Assembly: GCF_009857535.1 (NCBI RefSeq)
Contig: NZ_WWCS01000011.1
Location: forward strand, 155,196 to 219,195
Direction: 5' to 3'
Length of the DNA: 64,000 nt
From: Duganella margarita
GTDB taxonomy: Bacteria > Pseudomonadota > Gammaproteobacteria > Burkholderiales > Burkholderiaceae_D
Part shown: piece after piece, positions 57,276 through 64,000 of the stretch
Position numbering within the stretch: the stretch's first letter is position 1
Layout: the number at the start of each line of letters is the position of its first letter
Position numbers and translations under genes: made by a program
The notes under the pieces: model-generated
Databases searched by the model: none
What the model saw: only the letters and a program-made list of their open reading frames with translations
Told to the model about the DNA's origin: nothing

Positions 57276-58299
57276 CATGGATGATGACGGCGGCGAATAC
57301 GCCGTCCCGACCAAGCTGACGCCGGTGGAGCAGGCAGCCATCGTGCTGCTGAGCATCGGCGAGGAGCCGGCAGCGGCCGTGCTGCGCTGCCTGTCGCGCG
57401 AGGAATTGCTGGAAGTGACGCAAGTGATGTCGCGCATGAGCGGCATCAAGGTGGAGTCGGTCAAGAACGCCATGCAGAAGTTCTTCGACGACTACCGCGA
57501 ACAGTCGGGCGTGCATGGCGCCTCGCGTTCCTACCTGAAGCGCTCGCTGGACCTGGCGCTGGGCGGCGATCTCGCCAACACCGTGCTCAACAACATCTAC
57601 GGCGACGAACTGCGGCCGAAGATGGCGCGCCTGCAGTGGGCGTCGCCGAAGTGGCTGGCCGAATACATCTCCAACGAACACGTGCAGATGCAGGCGGTGT
57701 TCCTGGCCTTCCTGCCGGCCGCGCTGGCCGGCCAGATCATAGACGGCCTGCCGCAGGACACCCGCGACCTGGTGCTGCTGAACCTGGCGCGCATGGAAGA
57801 AGTCGACGCCGACCTGCTGCAGGAACTCGACGAGCTGGTGGACCGCTGCCTGAGCTCCTTCGATTCGCAGGGCACCAGCGTCGAAGGCATCCGCCAGACC
57901 GCCGAGATCCTGAACCGCCTGCCGAGCAACCGCGCGCAGATGGTCGAGCTGCTGCGCGCCCACGACCCGGAGGTGGTGTCCAAGATCGAGCTGTCGATGT
58001 ACGACTTCTTCATCCTCGGCAACCAGACCGAACAGGCAGTCACCCGCATTCTGGAAGACGTGCCGCTGGAACAGTGGGCGATCGCGCTCAAGGGCGCCGA
58101 CATCTCGGTGCGCGACGCGATCCTCAAAACCATGCCGAAACGCCAGGCCCAGGCCTTCGAGGACATGATGCGGCGCGCTGGTCCGGTGCCGATGTCGCGT
58201 ATCGAACAGACGCGCCAGGAAATCATGGCCACCGTCAAGGCGCTGGCCGACGCCGGCGAAGTCGAGATCCAGCTGTTTGCCGAACAGGTGATTGAATGA
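57259..58299 (+). CDS. fliG: FliG, flagellar motor switch protein
   Basis: This 346-residue protein follows the full three-domain FliG layout: N-terminal LTPVEQAAIVLLSIGEEPAAAVLRCLSREEL, middle EHVQMQAVFLAFLPAALAGQIIDGLP (EHPQ-like) and C-terminal torque domain SKIELSMYDFFILGNQTEQAVTRILEDVPLEQWAIALKGAD. The charged residues that contact the stator are placed as usual. Confidence 0.96.
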   Translation: MAELNNMDDDGGEYAVPTKLTPVEQAAIVLLSIGEEPAAAVLRCLSREELLEVTQVMSRMSGIKVESVKNAMQKFFDDYREQSGVHGASRSYLKRSLDLALGGDLANTVLNNIYGDELRPKMARLQWASPKWLAEYISNEHVQMQAVFLAFLPAALAGQIIDGLPQDTRDLVLLNLARMEEVDADLLQELDELVDRCLSSFDSQGTSVEGIRQTAEILNRLPSNRAQMVELLRAHDPEVVSKIELSMYDFFILGNQTEQAVTRILEDVPLEQWAIALKGADISVRDAILKTMPKRQAQAFEDMMRRAGPVPMSRIEQTRQEIMATVKALADAGEVEIQLFAEQVIE

Positions 58300-59012
58300 A
58301 GCAGTTCCGCCCCTACCGCTTCCCGCCGCTGGCGCAGTTCACCACCCAGCGCGCCGCTGCGGCGGCGGCGCACGGGCATGGCCACGGTCATGGCGGCGAC
58401 GGCGGCGCCCAGTGGGCCGCCTCGGTCAGCGAGGGGTTTGAACAGGGTCAGCGCGACGGTTACGAAATCGGTCTGGCGCGCGGCCAGGAGGATGGCTTTG
58501 AAGCCGGCCGCCAGTCGGGCCAGGAACAGGGCCGCGAAGAAGGCCGCCACGAAACCCTGGTCGCCTACGACCAGCTGGCGCGCCCGGTCGACGCCATGCT
58601 GAAAAGCCTGAAGAAACTGCGCTCCGACTACCGCGCCGCGCAGCGCAAGGAAGTGGTCGACCTGGTGGCCAAGGTGGCGCGCCAGGTGATCCGCGCCGAA
58701 CTGGCGCTGCAACCGGTGCAACTGATGGCCCTGGTTGAAGAAACCCTGGCCTCGATGCCGCCGACCCGCGATGAAATCGATGTCTTCCTGAACCCGGAAG
58801 AGCTGAAACGCATTGCCGAGCTGGACCCGAAACGGTCCAAGCGCTGGAACCTGATTCCCGATGCCCGCCTTGAGGTCGGCGAATGCCGCATCAAGGCCGG
58901 TGACAATGAAGTTGATGCCGGTTGTCATCAACGTCTTGCGGCGGTCATGGAACAGGTCGATAATCAATTGCAGATCGCCGACAGCGGCGATGAACCGGAG
59001 GGCGAAGAGTGA
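58296..59012 (+). CDS. fliH: FliH, export ATPase regulator
   Basis: This 238-residue protein has an N-terminal His/Gly-rich segment (AAAAHGHGHGHGGDGG), GxxxG-like repeats (FEQGQRDGYEIGLARGQEDGFEAGRQSGQEQGREEG) typical of FliH, and a C-terminal domain that binds FliI. It is coupled to fliG and fliI by 4-bp overlaps. Confidence 0.92.
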   Translation: MKQFRPYRFPPLAQFTTQRAAAAAAHGHGHGHGGDGGAQWAASVSEGFEQGQRDGYEIGLARGQEDGFEAGRQSGQEQGREEGRHETLVAYDQLARPVDAMLKSLKKLRSDYRAAQRKEVVDLVAKVARQVIRAELALQPVQLMALVEETLASMPPTRDEIDVFLNPEELKRIAELDPKRSKRWNLIPDARLEVGECRIKAGDNEVDAGCHQRLAAVMEQVDNQLQIADSGDEPEGEE

Positions 59013-60322
59013 TCGCTGATGCCTTACGCAATCTCGAACTGGGCTCGGTACCCATGGCGACCCCGACGGGCCGCCTGGTGGGCGCCTCCGGTTTGTTGCT
59101 TGAGGCAGTCGGTTGCCCTTTGCACACCGGCCAGCGTTGCCAGATTGAGACAGTCAGCGGTGAATGGCTGGATGCGCAGGTAGTCGGCTTCCGAGAGAAG
59201 CTTTCATACCTGATGCCGTTCAAAAAGGCCACCGGCCTGACCACCGGCGCGCGCGTGTTGCCGTCGCCGGAAAAAGTCAGCCTGCAAATCGGTTCCAGCT
59301 GGCTGGGCCGTATGGTCAACGGTCTGGGCGAACCGATCGACGGCCTCGGCAAGCTGACCGGCGATTTTCCGCTGGAATCGCAGCCGCCGCGCGTCCACCC
59401 GCTGCGCAAGAAACCGGTGACCGAACCGCTCGACGTCGGCGTGCGCGCCATCAATTCCATGCTGACCCTGGGCAAGGGCCAGCGGGTCGGCCTGATGGCC
59501 GGTTCCGGCGTCGGTAAATCCGTGCTGCTGGGCCTGATGACCCGCCAGACCGTGGCCGATGTGGTCGTGGTCGGCCTGATCGGCGAACGCTCGCGCGAGG
59601 TGCGCGAGTTTGTCGATATGTCGCTGGGGAAGGAAGGCTTGCAGAAAGCCGTGCTGGTGATCGCGCCGGCCGACGAAAGCCCGCTGATGCGCGTCATGGC
59701 GACCGAACTGTGCCACTCGATCGCCGCCCATTACCGCGACCAGGGCAAGAATGTGCTGCTGCTGGTCGACTCGCTGACCCGCTATGCGATGGCGCTGCGC
59801 GAAGTGGCGCTGGCGCTGGGCGAGCCGCCGGCCACCAAAGGCTATCCGCCGTCGGTGTTCTCCAACCTGCCGCAGCTGGTGGAATCGGCCGGCAATGGCG
59901 AGAACCCGGTCGGCAGCATGAGCGCCATCTACACCGTGCTGGCCGAGGGCGATGACCAGCAGGACCCGGTGGTCGACACCGCGCGCGCGATTCTCGACGG
60001 CCACATTGTCATGACCCGCGAGCTGGCCGAGCGCGGCCACTATCCGGCCATCGATATCGCCGCCTCGATCAGCCGCTGCATGATGCAGGTGATCGACCAT
60101 GAACACCAGATGGCGGCGCGCGCGCTGAAAGCCAGCATGGCGCGCCACGACCGCGTGCGCGACCTGATTCCGCTCGGCGCCTACGTGCCGGGCGCCGACC
60201 CGGTCACCGACAAGGCAGTGCAACTGCACCCCCGCGTGGAAGATTTCCTGTGCCAGGGCACCAAGGAAGCGGCGCCAATCAATGACTGTATCGCGCAACT
60301 TGAAAAGCTGATGACACCATGA
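59009..60322 (+). CDS. fliI: FliI, flagellar export ATPase
   Basis: This 437-residue F1-like ATPase has Walker A GSGVGKSV (165-172), the downstream VVVGLIGERSREVREF and VLLLVDSLTRYAMALREVALALGEPPATKGYPPSVF. It starts at GTG 59009, overlapping fliH. It energises unfolding and entry of export substrates. Confidence 0.96.
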   Translation: MIADALRNLELGSVPMATPTGRLVGASGLLLEAVGCPLHTGQRCQIETVSGEWLDAQVVGFREKLSYLMPFKKATGLTTGARVLPSPEKVSLQIGSSWLGRMVNGLGEPIDGLGKLTGDFPLESQPPRVHPLRKKPVTEPLDVGVRAINSMLTLGKGQRVGLMAGSGVGKSVLLGLMTRQTVADVVVVGLIGERSREVREFVDMSLGKEGLQKAVLVIAPADESPLMRVMATELCHSIAAHYRDQGKNVLLLVDSLTRYAMALREVALALGEPPATKGYPPSVFSNLPQLVESAGNGENPVGSMSAIYTVLAEGDDQQDPVVDTARAILDGHIVMTRELAERGHYPAIDIAASISRCMMQVIDHEHQMAARALKASMARHDRVRDLIPLGAYVPGADPVTDKAVQLHPRVEDFLCQGTKEAAPINDCIAQLEKLMTP

Positions 60323-60750
60323 GCCAACAGAAAATCCGCAACCTGACCACGCTGGTGGCACTGCGCCATACCGAAGTCGAGCGCCTGCAGACGGAGATGG
60401 CGGAGAAGACCAGCGTGCGCGACCGCTACCAGAAAAACCTCGACCGCCTGACCACGCTGTACACCAACAGCGGCGCCAGCGGCAACCTGCACCCCGCCCT
60501 GGCCGGCAACTGCGGCGACTACAAGCAGGCCGTGATGGCTATGGCCGACAGTCACCGGCTCGACCTGCATATGCATGAGGCTGATATGGCGGTTTCGCAA
60601 CAGGCGCTCAATGCGGCTTGGGCAAAACGGGAAGTGATGGGCAAAGTGTTAAGCAAGGAACAAAAAATCGTGTCGCAGGAAAAAAACGTCAAGGAACGCA
60701 AGCAACATGACGATCTGGCAACGCAATTGTGGCTGCGCGGCCAAAAATAG
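60319..60750 (+). CDS. fliJ: FliJ, flagellar export chaperone
   Basis: This 143-residue, almost entirely helical, charged coiled-coil protein lies right after fliI with a 4-bp overlap. Sequence conservation of FliJ is low, and the call relies on position, length and heptad-rich composition (RHTEVERLQTEMAEKTSVRDRYQKNLDRL). Confidence 0.85.
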   Translation: MSQQKIRNLTTLVALRHTEVERLQTEMAEKTSVRDRYQKNLDRLTTLYTNSGASGNLHPALAGNCGDYKQAVMAMADSHRLDLHMHEADMAVSQQALNAAWAKREVMGKVLSKEQKIVSQEKNVKERKQHDDLATQLWLRGQK

Positions 60751-60849
60751 GCGCCGTTACAAAAAATTGTCCAGAATATTTTCATAGGGAAACGATTAAG
60801 GTCGCCCTGTATCAGGGTACACTTCATCATCCTTCCACGGAGCACGATC

Positions 60850-62298
60850 ATGGCAGTTATCAGCAGTCCAACTTACGACCCGACCACCACCGCGACCAAC
60901 CTGGCCAACGCCTATGTCGCGCCGACCAAGGCCATCCTGGACAAGCAGGGCACCAAGGCCACCGCGGTCGGCAGCGGCCTGACCGCGCTGAGTTCGGCGC
61001 TGAGCGCGTTCCAGACTGCGCTACAGGGCATGGCCAGCAGCACCGCCTCGGTGACCGCGACCAAGGCGACGTTCAGCAACAGCGCGATCGGCACCGCCAC
61101 AGCCAAGTCCAGCGCCACCGCTGGCACCTATTCGTTCTACGTGCAGCAACTGGCCACCGCTGGTCAGGTTGCATACAATATCGATAGCGGCGCCGACGGC
61201 GCCGGCCCGGCCGGCGCCAACGCCGGCAGCTTGACCGTCAACCTGAAGACCGGCGACCCGATCGAGGTCGATCTGACCAAGGCCGACAGCAACAACGATG
61301 GCTTTTTGAGCGCCAAGGAAGTCGCGGCCGCCATCAACGCGTCCGGCGACAACAAATCGCGCGTGATCGCCTCGACCATGACGGTGAATAACCAGACGCG
61401 CCTGGTGCTGACCTCGAGCGCGACCGGCGCCGACAACCAGGTGACCTCGATCGATAGCTCCGCTACGGTCGACGCGGGCCTGCGCGACGCCTTGCTGACC
61501 ACCAGCCAGAGCGTGCTGACCCAGGCCGTCAACGCCAAGGTGCTGATCGGCGACAAGAACGGCACCCTGGTCGAGCAAGCCTCGAACACCTTCAGCATCG
61601 TTGACGATGTCAAGTTCACCATCACCCAGGCGCAAGGCGCCAACGACGCCGCCGTCAACCTGACCGTGGCTCCGGACAACACCGGCACCGCCGCCAACGT
61701 GCAGAAGTTTGTCGACGCCTACAACACCCTGATGGCCTCGATCAAGACGCTGACCGCGGCCGGCGACCACACCCTGGTGTCGTCCACGGATTCCAACGCC
61801 ACGCCGAGCCCGACCTCGGAGGATGCGGCCTTCTACAACGATGCCGGCGTGCTCAACCTGCGCGACCGCCTGGGCGCCATCCTGCGCGACGCCACCGGTG
61901 GCCAGTCACTGATCAGCTTTGGCATCACCGCCGCCAAGGATGGCACACTGACGCTCGATTCGACCCGCCTGAACAAGGCGATCGCCGCGAATCCGAGCGG
62001 CCTCGACAAATTGCTCGGCCGCGCGGGCACCGGCGTCGACACTGGCGTACTGGGTTCCATGAACAAGCTGACCACGTCATGGACCACCAGCGCCGGCGGC
62101 CTGCTGGTGCAGCGCAAGGCGCAAAACGCCAAGCTAACGAACGACATCACGGACCGCCAGGCCACGCTGCAAAACCAGTTCAACAGCGCCTACAAGCGTT
62201 ACCTGACGCAGTTCACCGCGCTGCAACAGCTGCAGTCGTCGATGACCTCGACCTCGAACATGTTTACCGCCATGTTCTCGACCAACAGCAGCAGTTAA
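60850..62298 (+). CDS. fliD: FliD, filament cap protein
   Basis: This 482-residue hook-associated protein 2 has an N-terminal FliD_N region (DPTTTATNLANAYVAPTKAILDKQGTKATAVGSGLTALSSALSAFQTAL) and a C-terminal FliD_C region ending YLTQFTALQQLQSSMTSTSNMFTAMFS. A 99-bp gap separates it from fliJ and may contain its own promoter, but none was identified. Confidence 0.94.
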   Translation: MAVISSPTYDPTTTATNLANAYVAPTKAILDKQGTKATAVGSGLTALSSALSAFQTALQGMASSTASVTATKATFSNSAIGTATAKSSATAGTYSFYVQQLATAGQVAYNIDSGADGAGPAGANAGSLTVNLKTGDPIEVDLTKADSNNDGFLSAKEVAAAINASGDNKSRVIASTMTVNNQTRLVLTSSATGADNQVTSIDSSATVDAGLRDALLTTSQSVLTQAVNAKVLIGDKNGTLVEQASNTFSIVDDVKFTITQAQGANDAAVNLTVAPDNTGTAANVQKFVDAYNTLMASIKTLTAAGDHTLVSSTDSNATPSPTSEDAAFYNDAGVLNLRDRLGAILRDATGGQSLISFGITAAKDGTLTLDSTRLNKAIAANPSGLDKLLGRAGTGVDTGVLGSMNKLTTSWTTSAGGLLVQRKAQNAKLTNDITDRQATLQNQFNSAYKRYLTQFTALQQLQSSMTSTSNMFTAMFSTNSSS

Positions 62299-62330
62299 GC
62301 ACCCCATTTTGACGCAGTACAGGAAAGACC

Positions 62331-62729
62331 ATGATGAACCAGGAAGCCTACAGCAGTTACCACTCCACCAATCTGGACGCCCAGGTCGCACGGGCGTCGC
62401 CGATTGAGCTGGTGCTGGTACTCACCGACGGCTTGCTCGAAGAGCTGGCGCGCGCGCGCGGCCATATCGTCGGCAAGCGCTACGAGCTCAAGGCCGTCAG
62501 CCTGAACAAGTGCACCGACATCATCAACGGCCTGTCGAGTTCACTCGACTTCGACAACGGCGGTGAAGTGGTGCAAAACCTCGGCCGCCTTTACGAATAC
62601 TGCGCCGGCCGCCTGTACACGGCCGGTGTCAGCCTCGATCCCACGATCATCGACGAAGTCACCACCTTGTTGACGACAATTAAGAAAGGCTGGCTGGGCG
62701 TGCAGGAAATCCAGGCCAAACATGGATAG
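62331..62729 (+). CDS. fliS: FliS, flagellin chaperone
   Basis: This 132-residue helical protein has a typical FliS start (MNQEAYSSYHSTNLDAQVARASPIELVLVLTDGLLEELARARGHI) and C-terminal helices (NLGRLYEYCAGRLYTAGVS). It binds unfolded flagellin before export. It overlaps the next gene by 8 bp. Confidence 0.94.
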   Translation: MMNQEAYSSYHSTNLDAQVARASPIELVLVLTDGLLEELARARGHIVGKRYELKAVSLNKCTDIINGLSSSLDFDNGGEVVQNLGRLYEYCAGRLYTAGVSLDPTIIDEVTTLLTTIKKGWLGVQEIQAKHG

Positions 62730-63039
62730 ACAGCGCACCCTGCTGCAATTGACGCAGAAAATGAGTGCCGCCATCGCCGCCGAAGACTGGCGCGCGCTGA
62801 CGGCGATCAACACCATGCTGACCACCGCCCTGCCGCAGATGGCGGCGCAAGGCAGCTGGAGCAGTGCCGAATGGGCCGCCCTGGCAGCCCTGCGGCAGAT
62901 GCACAATGAAGCCGTCAAACGCTGCGACCTGGCCACCGATGCGTTGGGCAGCAAATTGCAGCAAATGCAGGCAACCCAGGAGGGCTGGCTGGCTTACGCC
63001 CTCGACAGCGAATTTGCAGAAACCGGAATCCAAGCATGA
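62722..63039 (+). CDS. fliT: FliT-like export chaperone
   Basis: This 105-residue helical protein follows fliS, the normal place for FliT. Sequence (QRTLLQLTQKMSAAIAAEDWRALTAINTMLTTALPQM) is compatible but not diagnostic. The stop overlaps the fliK ATG. Confidence 0.7.
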   Translation: MDRQRTLLQLTQKMSAAIAAEDWRALTAINTMLTTALPQMAAQGSWSSAEWAALAALRQMHNEAVKRCDLATDALGSKLQQMQATQEGWLAYALDSEFAETGIQA

Positions 63040-64000
63040 CCATCACACTCTCCAGCGCAGCGGCAGCCGCCCAAGCCGCACGCGCCGAACTCACCGCCCC
63101 GGTGGCCGCCAACAACGCCACGGCGTCGGCAGCCGCGAATAGCGGCAAGAGTACGGCCGCATCCGCCAAACCGGCAGCCAGCAGCACCGGCAGCAGCAAC
63201 AACAGCAATAACAGCAGCACGAACAGTGCCAGCAGCAATGCCGGCAAGACCAGCACGATGCAAGCCAGCCAGCAGCCGGCGCAAAAGCCGGCCCAGGCCG
63301 CCGCCCAGCAGCCCGAACGCAGCAGCGCCGATGCCGCCGCCCAGGCCGCCCTGGCAGCCGCCAGTGCCGTGGCGCCGGTCGCCGCGCCGCTGTTTTCCCA
63401 GTTGCTGAACCTGGCCGGCGTCACCAATACCGCCCAGGCCGACGAGCAAGCCGGCAGCGATGGCGGCCAGCCGGTCGCCGCTGACGCTGCTGACGCCACC
63501 GCCGGCACCAGCGCCGCCGCCAGCACTCTGCTGCCGGCCATGCTCACTTCGATGCTGAGCATGGCGCCGGCGACAGCGTCGGCCCCGGCCGGCTCGGCGG
63601 TCGCCGACAGCGACGCCATCAGCGCCGTCAACGCCACCTCAACACTGAACGCCAGCGCGACCCGCCTCAACCTGGCCGCCGCCAGCGTCGCCGTGACCCC
63701 GGCCGCCCCGCCGGCCGAGGACGCGTCGGCCCCTGGCGCCGCCAATCTGGCCAGCCCGCCGGTCAGCACGCCGCCGGCCGCAGTGGCCAGCAATATCGCC
63801 ATCACCAGCAACACCGCCGTAACCAGCAATGCCGCCGTCGCCAACAGCGTGGCGGTCGCCATGGCCATGCCGCGCCAGGCCGACAGCGAAGCTCCGGCGA
63901 CGACACCAGTACCGGCCGACCACGCCGCGCCAGTGGCCGATGCCGAGCGCGCCGCGCCGCTGCCGGCAGCCGTGATCGCCCGTCCGCAGCCGTCGTGGGC
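63036..64000 (+). CDS. fliK: FliK-like hook-length control protein, N-terminal part (truncated by window)
   Basis: At least 321 residues are open to the right edge. The visible part is low-complexity, very rich in Ala, Ser, Thr, Asn and Pro, as in the export-signal/ruler half of FliK. The diagnostic C-terminal hook domain lies outside the window, so the call depends on position after fliDST and composition. Confidence 0.65.
   Translation, partial: MTITLSSAAAAAQAARAELTAPVAANNATASAAANSGKSTAASAKPAASSTGSSNNSNNSSTNSASSNAGKTSTMQASQQPAQKPAQAAAQQPERSSADAAAQAALAAASAVAPVAAPLFSQLLNLAGVTNTAQADEQAGSDGGQPVAADAADATAGTSAAASTLLPAMLTSMLSMAPATASAPAGSAVADSDAISAVNATSTLNASATRLNLAAASVAVTPAAPPAEDASAPGAANLASPPVSTPPAAVASNIAITSNTAVTSNAAVANSVAVAMAMPRQADSEAPATTPVPADHAAPVADAERAAPLPAAVIARPQPSW

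Noticed and set aside
63036..64000. Tandem Ala/Ser/Asn-rich tracts as a DNA repeat array
   Set aside because: Codon-level low complexity typical of FliK N-termini, with no fixed repeat unit at DNA level.

Overview
The window is GC-rich, densely packed betaproteobacterial chromosome. Gene order and protein style point to the Oxalobacteraceae (Duganella / Massilia / Janthinobacterium group). That placement is inferred from recognised families, not from a marker gene. No rRNA, tRNA or CRISPR array was seen.

About 1-37.3 kb is a complete-looking type VI secretion system (T6SS) with two effector modules. Four divergent units hold the machine. The minus unit from about 29.2 to 20.0 kb encodes a TPR lipoprotein, TssB, TssC, Hcp, TssE, TssF, TssG and ClpV. 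The plus unit from 29.4 kb encodes TssK, TssL, a VgrG, a LysM-muramidase-like effector and two exported candidate immunity proteins. The plus unit 10.8-19.9 kb encodes a TagX-like M15 peptidase, a degenerate thiolase-fold membrane protein, TssM, TagF, an OmpA-type protein and TssA. The minus unit from 10.6 kb encodes a bitopic protein, a second VgrG, a DUF4123 adaptor, a Tle1/DUF2235 lipase effector and three DUF3304-like exported proteins. The Tle1 cargo is visibly AT-richer than its surroundings. It is followed by a dead IS481-type transposase and then a displaced vgrG fragment nearly identical to the middle of the intact vgrG, which suggests cargo exchange by recombination between vgrG copies. 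No TssJ is recognisable.

About 37-46 kb is housekeeping and metabolic DNA: a decayed gene, a HAF-repeat protein behind a near-consensus sigma-54 promoter, a DUF3857/transglutaminase membrane protein, scoAB (3-oxoacid CoA-transferase) divergent from a PAS-LuxR regulator, an SDR oxidoreductase and ETF-ubiquinone oxidoreductase.

About 46-64 kb is a flagellar locus: flagellin, a FliK-domain protein, then flhA-flhB-fliR-fliQ-fliP-fliN-fliM on the minus strand, divergent from fliE-F-G-H-I-J-D-S-T-K (fliK runs off the right edge). The order flhAB-fliRQPNM facing fliEFGHIJ is that of secondary (Flag-2/lateral) systems. Here the lafK regulator usually found between the halves is missing, and FliM lacks the usual N-terminal CheY-binding motif.

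Two dispersed REP-like hairpin units, one long 21-bp-arm inverted repeat and a perfect 22-bp palindrome in the central T6SS divergent promoter are the main non-coding signals.
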